This document shows positions 9,926 through 19,792 of a stretch of 64,000 nt of DNA, piece after piece. Location: positions 12,358,147-12,422,146 of the forward strand of contig NC_058518.1 of NCBI RefSeq assembly GCF_904849725.1. The letters run 5' to 3'. The notes under the pieces were generated by a model. That model was not told the DNA's origin. It searched no databases and worked only from the letters and a program-made list of their open reading frames with translations. This stretch comes from Hordeum vulgare subsp. vulgare (Eukaryota > Streptophyta > Magnoliopsida > Poales > Poaceae). The position numbers and the translations under genes are program-made. Within the stretch, counting starts at the first letter, position 1. Every line of letters begins with the position of its first letter.

Positions 9926-11236
9926 CCCCTATATTTACATCTTAATTAGCAGCAAAAGTGATCTACCGAGCCTTCTTAGATTCGACAAAGAAAAGCTCTA
10001 TTATGCATGTCTTACGTCGATTAATTATTAAGTACTAGTGTGTTTACATTTAGCACGTTTTTTATGTCTTCACTTGGAAGGATATTTGATTCTTTATGAA
10101 TTTTTGATTTTGCTAACCTCATGTACCATGGGTCAGGTTATTTGTTTCTTTTATGTGTGAGAGAGTTATCTTTTAGTGACCGACTATATGTCAGGCAGGC
10201 GTCGATTTTTTCTTTTTTTTACCAGTCACTTTCTTTAGGCACTATCGGATTTTCATCCAACGGCTGTAGACAATGCACTGTTTATCTTCTTCCTCCCTTC
10301 CTTCGATGTTCCTCTATGCCTCCACCACTAAAATAGGTAATGTGGCACTGACTTTCTTCTTCTACGGTGATGTTGGAACAAAGGAAGAGGTGACTGATGC
10401 CTGAAAAAATTAGGTACCCGATAAATCCCAAAACCGTATTTTTATGTATGCACTTTTCTTGTAAGTTACATACACTTTGTAAACGCTTTTGGCCTGCAAT
10501 ATCTCATGCGGCGCCCCCAGTAAGCAGGTTTTTAGTATGGCGCGCCGGCTAACCACCCTTTTCAAGCAGACCCTTGTCTCGTCTTAACAAGGATAGGAAA
10601 TCCTCAAAAACGAGACAAAAAATGAAACACAAGGCAAAAACACACACACTATTTAGAGCATCGTCGACCATGACCGATAAGCAGCCAAACTCATGGACGA
10701 CGACACCAAGAAGATAGCGACGCCATGCATCGCCGTTGTCATGTCACCAACACCCAAATGCATCACCAGCACCTGCGCAGAGACACCTGCAGAAGATCTC
10801 CGCCGACCCATGCGGACCCAATGGGTGCAGCCGATCTATCGCTATGCGCTTGTCCGGACGAGAGAAAGGAGCAAGGTTCCCTAGGGAACTGCACTGCCGC
10901 TGCCCTCACTCGAGCTCGCCCGGTATTTGACGACTGCGGCGAAACGAGGTGAATGCAATGCTCTATTGTTTTCTTCTTCTCAAGACAGCAGGAAACCTCC
11001 TCCACGCCCTGGGCCTTTTAGCACCCAATTGTGGAGATAGAGGGCTGACAGGAGCCAGGCCCCCATGATTTCAAATATGTGCTTGTTTTACGGTATTAAT
11101 ATGTTCCTAAATACTAAAAAATCCAGCTGCACTATTTGACTGAAACGAACGCAACGCAGGAGTGTGCAGCAAGGATTTACTACATGAATGCGATAATGTC
11201 ATTTCACTTTATTCCGTTTCATTTTTCTTAAAATAC
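9926..11236. other. 3' flank of small gene and unassigned sequence
   Basis: The first ~100 bp probably hold the 3' UTR of the 87-aa gene. The rest shows short open frames only, none with recognisable motifs. A GC-rich patch at 10700-10950 gives several overlapping frames of low plausibility. Copy 2 lacks 5 bp (one ACGCA-type unit) near 40448. The copy 2 equivalent is about 39221-40527. Confidence 0.5.
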
Positions 11237-12304
11237 TATAACTTTTGAACCGAGCGTCAAAACGGTGATACTTTTCATGGTTGTGTTTCTTACGCCGAGC
11301 TCCCTAAAACTAGATCCCATATGTATAGATTTTGATCGGCAACCTTGGATGATATTTGAGGCAACTTTAGTGCTATATGAAAGCAGCTCTCGTGTTGTGG
11401 TTGTCCATTAAGGGACATAAGTTACATACAATGTCGAAAACTTTTAATCAAATATCTATCATGATTCCAAATTTTAAAACTATGTGGGGATGGATCGTAC
11501 GACAACCTTTTTTTCTAGGATAGTTTGCCGCCTATGCTACCGAGCACGCATGTTTTGACTAATCAGGTCACGGGTGTTAACTAGTTACGAAAATAAGGAC
11601 ATATCACAAGATGCATAGGGGTAATGAAAAAATTTATGGGGGGCGGTTCAAATAGTTGCCCACAAGCTTACACAAGTTGTTCAAATTTTACACGATTTGC
11701 TCGCAAAAATCATCAAAATCGCTAAATATAATGATGAAAAATACACATGAGTTGCTTTTTAAATGTACTGGAGTTGCACAAAAACGCACTAAAACTTGCT
11801 AACTTTTTTTGTGATACTCGAGTGCAGTTATGACAACTATTTACAATTAGCAGGCAACTGAACATCAACCGTAGGCAATTGATCATCAGTTGTAGGCAAC
11901 TGAGTATCAAAATTCAGCAATTTCACGGTATTTGTAGGCAACTAAGCATCAACCATACACAACTAATCAACATTCATAGGAAACTAGGCATCAATGTTTA
12001 GCAATTTCATAGTATTTGTAGGAAATTAAGCATCAACCGCATTCAATTACTTGTACGTCGCACTAAATGCGTCTTATGTTTTGTGTGATTTTCCCATTTT
12101 TACAAAAATCAACCAAATAGGTAGTCCAACTAGGCTAAAAAATGAGTTGCTTTTTTATAACACTAAAGTTGCATCAGTATCATCAAAAGTTGCCCAAAAA
12201 AGTTTGTCAAAAACTATCCATATGGGATCTATCTTTAAAGAACTCGTCGCAAGAAAGTCAGCCGTGAAAACGGATCTCAATTCCGATTCGAATCAAAAGT
12301 TATG
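11237..12304. mobile_element. Element bounded by diverged inverted repeats, copy 1
   Basis: The arm at 11237-11323 ('ATAACTTTTGAACCGAGCGTCAAAACGG...CTAGATCCCATATG') matches the reverse complement of 12219-12304 imperfectly but along about 85 bp. The shared features are ATAACTTTTGA at the outer edge and TAGATCCCATATG at the inner edge. Between them lies an array of 'GTAGGCAACTGAGCATCAA'-type units (about 11845-12045). Long inverted ends without coding capacity suggest a degraded non-autonomous DNA transposon, perhaps Mutator-like. No target-site duplication was identified. Confidence 0.5.
11845..12045 (+). repeat. Degenerate 'GTAGGCAACTGAGCATCAA' array
   Basis: Five or more diverged units contain GTAGGCAA(C/T)TGA(G/T)CATCA or GTAGGAAATTAAGCATCAA. 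Longer AATTTCA(C/T)(G/A)GTATTTGTAGG stretches repeat about every 110 bp. The copy 2 equivalent is 41136-41336. Confidence 0.6.
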
Positions 12305-12932
12305 ACTTTTATTTTTTTTTAAATGCTAATAAATGCACGTGGTTTTTTTGTTGTTGTTCGCAATTGCGTCCGCTACCGCGAGCGGGCGTCGCTGAGCTCG
12401 GTAGCCACGTCCTAATATCTTTTGACTTTTAGAGAAAAATGCACATGCTAGTGTAATTTGGCATTTGGCCTTCGTCATTGAAATTTCAAGCTATTTGGCA
12501 CATCTGAAAATATGGTATTATTTCAGTGACAAAAATGCTGTAAAAATTCCAAAATTCTTTGTAATTTTATAATTTTTTTCAAAATTGAAAACAAAAGTTT
12601 AAATTACCAAACATATCTATAAAGAAGTAGAAGCAAAAATCCAGAAAATAAAAATACAGAAAAAGGAAAATTCAAAACGGAACATTCTCAAAATATAGTA
12701 AATTTGTTCCCGTCGCAAGCTCCGAGAAAATTGCCGACTTAGACGCTCCCGTATCATATTGCCAAAGTTTGCCTACCACCTAACAGGGCCGCACCACCAC
12801 CCTGATGGTCTAGCACAACAAAATCATCGTCTATCGTTGTCCCCGAAAACCGGAGACTCTAGGTGACCAAACAAGCCAATAGAAGAGGAGAGAAGCCAAG
12901 CCATATAGGAGACGACATTGCCGCCCTGGAAT
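12305..12932. other. Unassigned AT-rich stretch
   Basis: I see no gene, RNA or terminus here. Copy 2 has a shorter T run near 41600, accounting for part of the offset change. The copy 2 equivalent is about 41596-42219. Confidence 0.45.
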
Positions 12933-13076
12933 CAACCGGTGGAAGCAGCGCCGGTGGAGGCCCATGTGCACGAGGTCAACCCACCGATGGAAGCAGCGCC
13001 GGTGGAGGCCCATGTGCACGAGGTCAACCCACCGATGGAAGCGGCGCCGGTGAAGGCCCATGTGCATGAGGTCAAC
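12933..13076 (+). repeat. 48-bp minisatellite, three units, copy 1
   Basis: Three tandem units of 48 bp (16 codons) are present: CAACC(C/G)(A/G)(C/G)... GGAAGCAGCGCCGGTGGAGGCCCATGTG and so on, each ending in GAGGT. Because the period is a multiple of three, it holds long open frames on both strands, so the apparent 177-codon frame on the minus strand (12831-13364) is not good evidence of a gene. Unit 3 differs by GCGGCGCCGGTGAAG and CATGAGGT. Confidence 0.85.
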
Positions 13077-13504
13077 CCACCGCGCAGCGCGGCCACCCAT
13101 CGGTTGGTGGCATGCATTGTGCCGAGGTGGCCGCAAGAAGGCACTTGCCAGAGCTCCGCATCCTCGAGGACAGGCCATAGTTTGACATCTTCTACTCTCT
13201 ATCTTTGAGTTTGAATTTCTGATGTTTAGCTGTTGAGTCAATCGGTGTAAGCGTGTTGCATTGTTGAAGATATAGAAGTTGGTGTTAGAAGGGGTGACGC
13301 GAGTGGGTAGTAGTAACTGGAGACATAGTGCTACGATGGGATCAAACACATCAAAAAGAAGCATTACTTGATATCAAAACCCTAGATGGTTGTTGACTTG
13401 TCTAGTTTGTAGATGTGACATGTGGGTCTGCTGGCGTTTTTTTTTTTGCCATTATGCTCTATGAGTATGATTTGCTAAAAATCAGAGTGAATGGGTAGGT
13501 ACAA

Positions 13505-13506
<2 letters not shown>

Positions 13507-13562
<56 letters not shown>
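13507..13562. repeat. (AT)28 microsatellite, copy 1
   Basis: This is an uninterrupted AT dinucleotide tract of 56 bp. The orthologous tract in copy 2 is 44 bp, and the 12-bp difference explains the step in the copy-to-copy offset here. Confidence 0.95.
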
Positions 13563-13565
<3 letters not shown>

Positions 13566-13842
13566 TATTTTTTAGTCCAGGTTGATGTCTAAAACCGGTA
13601 CTGAGGACTGACCTTTAGTCCCGGTTCCAGACACGAATCGTCGGACCCTTTAGTCCCGGTTGGTGGATGGAACCCAGACTAAAGGTCCCACACGAACCAG
13701 GATTGGTGCCCGCCGAGTCCGGACCGGCGTCCTGGTCGTTCGAAGTCGATCAGGACTGATGCACGCATTAGTCCCGGTTCGTAAGTCGATCAGGACTGTT
13801 GCTCTGATCTGACAAAGAACAAATCTATGTTTACTACTAGTG
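13563..13842 (-). mobile_element. CACTA transposon end with GGGACTAAT/A repeats, copy 1
   Basis: On the minus strand, the sequence starting at 13842 reads CACTAGTAGTAAACATAG and continues into several GAACCGGGACTAA-type motifs. This is the standard outer end of a grass CACTA element: the CACTA terminus followed by subterminal repeats. The expected 3-bp target site would be TGT (13843-13845). A matching left CACTA end was not found. It may lie near or be replaced by the (AT)n tract, or this end may belong with the CACTA relic at 1500-5675, with later insertions between. Confidence 0.65.
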
Positions 13843-13848
13843 TGTACA

Positions 13849-14130
13849 CATCATCCGCCGTGCCTCTCGTGAAAGCTAACTTATACCTTTCAGGAAAGAA
13901 AAAAAATAGAAAACACATTTTTTTTCGTTTCTGAGAAGCATGATCGTGCCTCTCGTACAAACAAATCCACGAAACAAAACCGTACATCTCATAAAAAGGA
14001 AGTTTTTTTCTTTTCTGAATGGCAGGCCGAGGCTCTCACAAGAGCAAATCCGCGCCTCTCAGGAAAGCAAAATTACACCTCTTGTAAAAAAAAAAACACG
14101 AAAAAAACGTTATTTCCGTTTCAGGGAGTG
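13849..14130 (+). repeat. Degenerate 'GTGCCTCTCGT' repeats, copy 1
   Basis: Units combining (G/C)(T/C)GCCTCTC(G/A)(T/G) with an A-rich run and a TTTTTTTCGTTTCTGAG-type T run recur every 60-85 bp (about 13857, 13945, 14030, 14055). Such arrays are frequent in Triticeae noncoding DNA. The copy 2 equivalent is 43124-43405, with a poly-A run one base shorter. Confidence 0.6.
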
Positions 14131-14361
14131 ATCGAGTGATAGTTGGGGGTCTTCCTAACAAACACTGGTCAACTAGTTGCTCCTGCTTGCTCCAGGCTAA
14201 TGCACAGCCGAGGGACAAGTTATTTTCCTTTGCTTAGTATATGGCGATGGCCCAAATTAACCTGGTTCGTTCGGCTTCCGAGCGACGGACGACTTCAGAA
14301 CGAAACTGGTGACGGACAAGAATACTAGTTCGAGTCGAACTCATCATCATCTGGATATCAA

Positions 14362-14394
14362 AGTACGTACGTGCGTTCATCCATCCATAAATAC
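14362..14394 (+). promoter_or_regulatory. Putative core promoter of second small Cys-rich gene, copy 1
   Basis: A CATAAATAC TATA-like box (14386-14394) lies 108 bp before the ATG at 14502. It is preceded by two overlapping GTAC cores (14363 and 14367, AGTACGTACGTG). This is the same order and spacing as at the paralogue's promoter. The copy 2 equivalent is 43636-43668. Confidence 0.45.
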
Positions 14395-14501
14395 AAGAGA
14401 AAGGAGCACACACCTAGCTACGAAAACCATCTGAGTCCACGGTTTTTTCGCCCTAGCTACATCTTCTCGTAGTTAGACCGCCTATCATCGTCACCGTCCT
14501 C

Positions 14502-14777
14502 ATGGAGAGCGAATCCCCGTCGTCCTCGTCAGCGGATCCTCACCCGTCGGCGCAACCCTATGCCGTCGTCGACATGGCTATCAAGTGTTTGAACCAAGGC
14601 GCATGCCGAGACAAGATCGAGGCGTTGGCTGCCGCGTGCGTGGGGCAAGAACCACCACCGGACGCCGACGCCGACGAGGCCCGCGCCAGCGCGCGGGAGG
14701 CGCTGGTGAAGTGCATAATGGACGTCGTGGCAGCCGCTGCCCGTGAAACGGCGGAGCAGGAGGGAAAGTCGAGCTGA
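14502..14777 (+). CDS. Small GCK-like Cys-motif protein (91 aa), copy 1
   Basis: The predicted protein is 91 aa, starting MESESPSSSSADP. It has cysteines at 29, 35, 46 and 71 in the blocks IKCLNQGACRDKIEAL and AREALVKCIMDV. It is a diverged paralogue of the 87-aa protein encoded at 9662-9925: both start M-x-SES-Ser-rich, both have a (G/A)CRD(Q/K)(F/I)EA block followed 30-odd residues later by (G/A)(E/R)EAL(R/V)KC(M/I), and both end in a charged tail. The CFE cysteine of the paralogue is replaced (ASAREAL). The leader has ACGAAAACCATC(T)GAGTCC, also present before the paralogue. The coding sequence is GC-rich with strong third-position GC, as is common in grass genes. Membership of the GCK family is inferred from motifs. 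The gene ends about 310 bp before the left TIR of the MULE. Confidence 0.65.
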   Translation: MESESPSSSSADPHPSAQPYAVVDMAIKCLNQGACRDKIEALAAACVGQEPPPDADADEARASAREALVKCIMDVVAAAARETAEQEGKSS

Positions 14778-15087
14778 TTGTGATCGACGCCGGTTCTCTC
14801 ATTACTCATTAGCTAATTGGCGCTATATACAACCTAGTTTCTTCATGGATGTTTTGGATAGCTTAATGATGTGGAGTTTTTATGATGTAGAGTCGTAACT
14901 TATTTTAGATCCGTGCTATTTGGTTTTGAGAGGGTTGTCTTGTGTACGCACATCATGTGCGCAGCTTTGTAATGCTTTCATCATTAGTTAATTCAGCCCT
15001 ATATATACAATAATGCTACACCCACGTAGAGCTACGTGAGTTTATGTGCTGATTAGGATCGACGCTGACCTGGCCGCGCATACCGTC

Positions 15088-15208
15088 TGGAGCGAGAAAC
15101 AGAAATAATTGCGGGCATAAAAATTATTTGTGGTGAAAAAACAAACGCGACCCCCAGGCGATAGATGTCAAGCACAGATCGGCCCGACGGCCGCGCGACG
15201 CGGCGAGT
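15088..15208 (+). repeat. MULE left terminal inverted repeat, copy 1
   Basis: This pairs with 19667-19787 in inverted orientation (93% identity). The mismatches cluster in the middle of the repeat; the outer ~37 bp and the inner ~30 bp are identical. Confidence 0.85.
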
Positions 15209-15996
15209 AACCTGCCGCTAATTACGCAAGGGGAAAACAGAAAGGCACAGACAGATCCGTTTTTCCAGATTTTAAGATCGCCGCCTTCAACTTTTGATCA
15301 TCGGTACTGCTAAACGAAATTTCCACGCGTTGCCGATCACAGTGCTTGCATCGTTGGTGGCCTGCGTGGTGTGCCTGGCCTAGCTGACGACGGGGAGGAT
15401 ACAAGGTTCAGTCTGCTGCTACTGCTGTTGTTCGCTGTATTCTGTATTCTGCGTTTAAGTCAGGAGTATTGTTCATGGTTAAATATATGTGTTGTTATTG
15501 TTTGACCATTGGTGTTAGATAGACACTACTAGTAATGCTAAGGTCGTGGTGGTAATCTAGTACCCTTGCTGATTTTCATAGCTGCTCATGTGTACGTATC
15601 CTGAATTCCTGATGCTTGTTGAGCTGGTGATGGGTGCTTCTACTTCTCGAATCCAATCTTTAATGGAGATTCCTCCCAGGATTGATGACGAGATCTGCTA
15701 ATTTTGTGATTAGTTTGACCATTCGTGTATGCAGATGCTGGTAATGCTACGGTCGTGGTGGTAATCTAGTATTCCGGTTGCACGCTGGTGGGCAGTTCGT
15801 GCAGGAGTTAAAAATCCCTGCGAGGTCGCTTGATCCGAATACGATACACTGCTTTCGTCAAATATGTGTACTGTTATCGATTTAATCGTCTTGTTATGTT
15901 CAGCATGAAGGTCACAAGTTCATGGTTAACATGCCAACATTTAGGTCACTCTGTTACAAATTTAGTTTTGATTTCGTAGAAGAGTGACTTTTTTTC
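15209..15996 (+). promoter_or_regulatory. Conserved 5' region of the FAR1-like gene
   Basis: This stretch between the TIR and the start codon is kept almost unchanged in element B (19993-20780) and in both 29-kb copies. It contains splice-like sites (for example TACAAG|GTTCAG near 15404, and ATCATAG| just before the second ATG), so a 5' UTR with one intron is plausible. In MULEs the TIR itself usually serves as promoter, which would place transcription start in or near 15088-15208. This is inference. Confidence 0.4.
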
Positions 15997-18897
15997 ATGA
16001 TCATAGCAATGGATGATGGAATAGTTGGTGTTCAAGAATCAAGTGACATGTATATTTCAAGTGATGACGACGGCATTAAGCAACAAAATCAAAGCAACAT
16101 GGAAATTGAACATGACCATATTGAAGATCAACCAGATTCGTTACTTGGAGACCCTGAATTGGGGATGACCTTCGATACTGAGAATGAGGTGCGAGAGTAC
16201 TATATCAAATATGCTAAAGCAAAAGGCTTTGGTGTGACGAGAAGAATCTCACATAGTGATGATAATGGACAAGTAAAGTACCTTACACTTTGTTGCTCTC
16301 GGTATGGTAAGACTCAATCGAACTCAAGAAATATGTTGAAGCCAAACCCAACAGCCGGGATAGGATGTGAAGCTAAAATTTATGTTACACGTGGTCCTGA
16401 TGGGAAGCTTCATCTTTCAAAGGCGATTTTGGATCACAATCATGCATTGAGTCCACATAAATCTCGGTTATTTAGATGCAATAAGAAGTTAAATTTCCAT
16501 GTCAAGCGCAGGCTTGAGCTGAATGACCGCGCCGGAATAAGAGTAAACAAGAATTTCAATTCTTTTGTTGTGGCAGCAGATGGTCATGAGAACCTAACTT
16601 TTGATGAGAAAACTTGTCGCAATTTTCTAGAGATAACAAGAAGGTTAAAACTTGGTAGTGGTGATGCTGAAGCGGTTCGTGACTATTTTATCAAAATGCA
16701 ATCCGACAATCCAAACTTTTTTAGTGTCATGGATGTTGATGATGAATCCCGACTTCGGAATGCTTTTTGGGCTGATGCAAGAAGCAGAGCAGTGTATGAA
16801 TCTTTTCATGATGTCATTACTTTTGACACAACATACTTGGTGAACAAATATGATATGCCTTTTGCTTGTTTTGTCGGAGTGAATCATCATGGCCAATCAG
16901 TGTTGCTAGGGTGTGCTTTATTATCAAATGAAGATACTCCAACATTTGTCTGGTTATTTGAAGCATGGCTTACTTGTATGTCAAATCGCCATCCAAAAGC
17001 TATTATAACTGATCAAGCAAAAGCAATTCAGAATGGTGTGGAAGAAGTTTTCCCTGAATCTCAATATAGATGGTGCTTGTGGCACATAATGAAAAAGATA
17101 CCCGAGAAGTTAGGTGGATATGATGAATATGATCACATCAAGGTTGTTGTTGGCAGGGCGGTTTACAATTCATTAACAATTACAGAGTTTGAAGTTGCTT
17201 GGATGCATATGGTTGAGAAGTATAGTCTTGATGATAATGAATGGCTTAAAGGGCTTTATGAGCATCGGAACCGTTGGGTTCCAGCTTTTGTGAAAGATGC
17301 CTTCTGGGCAGGTATGTCTACTACACAACGTAGTGAGAGTATGAATGCCTTCTTTGATGGATATGTTAACGCAAAAACTACATTGAAGCATTTTGTTAGC
17401 CAATATGAGAATGGTCTCCGTGATAAAGTTGAGAAGGAGAATATTGCTGATTTTAATTCCATCAATTCAACCATACCTTGCATCACACGCTTTGCCATCG
17501 AGAAGCAATTTCAATCAGCCTATACAAATGCAAAGTTCAAAGAATTTCAAGAAGAGCTAACAGACATTATGTATTGTGATCGGAAGTTCATAGAAAAGGA
17601 AGGGGCAATAGAAACATATGAAATAACTGAGGATGTGTTAATTGATGAGGAAAAAGGATGGAGAAAAGATATTGTGTACCATGTTTATTTCAACGAGGAA
17701 GAGTTCGAAGTTAAGTGTTCATGTCGTCGCTTCGAGTTCAGGGGTATACTCTGTAGGCATGTATTATGTGTGCTCACTCACATGAAAATCAAGGAGGTTC
17801 CTCCACAATACATTGTTGATCGGTGGAAAAAGAATGTGAAAAGAAAGCATAATTTTATCAGATGCACATATGGTGGCATGGAAGACACGCCTGTTGCAAA
17901 ACGTTTTGATAGATTGTGCAATTCTTTCTACCCAGTTGCTGAGCTAGGCAGCATGTCAGATAATTCATGCAATTCTTTGATTGAAAAACTTCACACCCTC
18001 AAAGTTGAGTACTCTAGCAGCTCAAATTCTGAAAATGATAAGGAACAGGTTGGTACACAGGAAGATGCACCTTCTAGTGCGAAGGCAACAAGTAAAACTA
18101 TACTAAGTCCAATAGCTGTTAGATGTGCTGGACGTCCTCCTTCATTGAGGAAAGAATCAAAGGTTGATAAGCTTATTCGTCAAGCAAACGAAAAGAAGAA
18201 GAAAGCTGAACAAAGAGACAAGAAAAAAGCTGAACAAGAGAAGAAGAAAGCTGAACAAAAGAAAATGAAAAAAGAAGAACAGGAGAAGAAGAAAGCTGAA
18301 CAAAAGGTATTGTAGCCTATATTACGTGTGATCACAAACTACTTTTTTCTTCTTGTAAAAACTCACTAATGTTGCACTTATTTCAGGCTCACTCCATGAA
18401 TTTAAACAAGAAAAGGTCCAATAATAAAAGGAAACAATCAGACGCTAATATTCTAGAACAAGATCTTATGGAACATGCGGTATTTGATTCTTGTTCTCCG
18501 TTCTACAATAATACTATTTTTTATAGCTAATAGATCTGCAATCTGAAACAGAGTCAGGAAGCAATTTATTTGGATGACATAGCTTGTAGTAGCACAGTTC
18601 AGGTATTTTATTTTGTCAAATTTTGATTTGCAGTAAAAACTTGGTAATCCATTAATATAATGACTTTATTTGGCACAGGGATCATTTGACTTTGGCATAG
18701 CGACTGGCAACATAAATCCAACCCCAGCAGCTGCAATACCATATGAAGGTTCATCATCAATGGTTATGCCTCCAATTCTAGGAGAATATACAAGTATGAT
18801 GTTTCAGGTTCAGCAAGCATCGACTGTACTGTCCAGTCCTGCAGAATTACGCTTCAATGGAATTGGAGGGCTCAACAATACGACGGATCAGATTTAG
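15997..18897 (+). CDS. FAR1/FRS-like MULE transposase, four coding exons, copy 1
   Basis: Exon 1 (15997-18306) encodes 770 aa. Residues about 60-150 form the FAR1 zinc-binding domain (Cys99/100, Cys124, His147, His149). Residues about 270-370 are the MULE transposase core, with candidate catalytic Asp277 (ITFDTTY), Asp339 (IITDQA) and Glu447 (QRSESMN). The SWIM finger is C574-S-C576-x9-C586-R-H588. Residues 729-770 are a Lys/Glu-rich probable coiled coil. The frame meets TAG at 18313, but AAG|GTATTG is a good donor. Phase-0 exons follow at 18387-18479, 18558-18602 (or from 18552) and 18679-18897, with 80-, 78- and 76-bp introns, giving 888 aa. The start may be the second in-frame ATG (16009), since TTTTTTTCATGATCATAG looks like an acceptor just before it. 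FAR1/FRS proteins are light-signalling transcription factors derived from such transposases. Lying inside TIRs, this copy is more likely the transposase of a MULE than a host regulator. Confidence 0.85.
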
Positions 18898-19666
18898 ACA
18901 TGATTTATGTAATTTGAAGATGTTTGATGCAGTATTTTTCTATGCACTTGGCAACTTTAATGTAATATTTGATGGAGTATATGTTTTGTCATCTTGTTTT
19001 CCCTAATGTACTACAAAATTATTTATAGGATTGTAAATTTTCATGGATATTTGTGTGCGCACATTGCTGGTAGTTTATCAAGTATAAGCACACTGGAGAT
19101 TCACGTCAGCCCTTCTTTTCATATCTCTGAATATTTTGATCTCTGAAACTGCACTTTGTGTCTCTAATCATCTCTGTGTAAAGCTGAACAAAGTCCAGAG
19201 CTTTGATGTGGCCCAGCCAAGCTACCAACAGGATGCAAAGCAGAACAAAATTCAGACCAAAGCAGCACGGTACAATTTCTAAGCAACAAACTTATGTAGC
19301 TCGTCGATCTGGCCCAGCCATGGCCTGAGACCGAAGAGGTTGACCGACTGGACGCTCGACAGCAAGTTGACCAGCGTCGTCGGCCACCACACGACGAGTC
19401 AGTACATCGAATTTGGCTACATGGGACTTCACCAAGGCGCCGCCAGCGTCCATACGAGGAGGCCGCCTCGTCGCCAAGAGCCGGCCGTGACGCTGTCAAC
19501 GATTAGGAGATCACCTCCCCACATCGGAGGAGCCATGCATGGCGCATCCAACTAGTACGAGACTGCCTCTCCGCCTCAGAGTAGCCCGTTGTCGCGCCGC
19601 GGAAGATATCTTCGCGTCCGGCAGTAACAGAGGAACTCGCCGCGTTGCGCTGCCGATCGATGGGAA
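18898..19666. other. 3' region of the MULE, with possible captured fragment
   Basis: About 250 bp of AT-rich sequence after the stop probably hold the 3' UTR. From about 19290 to 19660 the base composition becomes strongly GC-rich. A minus-strand frame there contains 'SVNLFGLRPWLGQIDELHKFVA' (ending at a stop near 19278), which looks protein-like but which I cannot assign. GC-rich gene fragments inside MULEs are the hallmark of gene capture, but this is not established here. The copy 2 equivalent is 48172-48940. Confidence 0.35.
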
Positions 19667-19787
19667 ACTCGCCGCGTCGCGCGGCCGTCGGGCCGATCTA
19701 TGCCTGGCATCTATCGTCTGGGGGTTGCGTTTGTTTTTTCACAGCAAGTAATTTTTATGCCCGCAATTATTTCTGTTTCTCGCTCCA
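19667..19787 (-). repeat. MULE right terminal inverted repeat, copy 1
   Basis: This is the inverted partner of 15088-15208. It also forms an inverted pair with the left TIR of the truncated element B (19872-19992), separated by 84 bp, so the single strand can fold into a large hairpin. Confidence 0.85.
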
Positions 19788-19792
19788 AACGC

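Larger units (their letters stand above)
15088..19787 (+). mobile_element. FAR1-type Mutator-like element (MULE) with long TIRs, copy 1
   Basis: A 121-bp sequence at 15088-15208, starting TGGAGCGAGAAACAG, recurs as its reverse complement at 19667-19787 with 8 mismatches and no gaps (113/121). These inverted repeats bracket the FAR1/MULE-transposase-like gene, giving a 4.7-kb unit with the usual layout of an autonomous Mutator-superfamily element: long TIRs around a transposase with DDE and SWIM motifs. No 9-bp target-site duplication is seen at the ends; instead a 79-bp segment (15009-15087) is repeated directly at 19793-19871, where a second truncated element begins. The TIR edges are therefore well supported, but the insertion footprint is not. 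Confidence 0.75.

Noticed and set aside
12831..13364. 177-codon open frame on the minus strand (and its copy at 42118-42651)
   Set aside because: It stays open largely because a 48-bp minisatellite (a multiple of three) passes through it, it has no recognisable domain, and it ends in AT-rich noncoding-like sequence.
2462..13842. A single 11-kb CACTA element from the hairpins at 2462 to the CACTAGTAG end at 13842
   Set aside because: It is possible, but no left CACTA terminus or matching target site was found, and two gene-like regions and other elements lie between; the two parts are reported separately.
15079..15087. 9-bp target-site duplication of the MULE
   Set aside because: Left flank CATACCGTC and right flank AACGCAATA do not match; the flank is instead a longer 79-bp direct repeat tied to element B.
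16645..17498. Short frames on both strands within the FAR1-like exon
   Set aside because: They are shadows of the 770-codon exon, which has all domain motifs.
15997..18897. Naming the gene FAR1 or FHY3, a light-signalling regulator
   Set aside because: Domain order fits the family, but the TIRs and multiple copies point to the transposon lineage, so no gene symbol is given.
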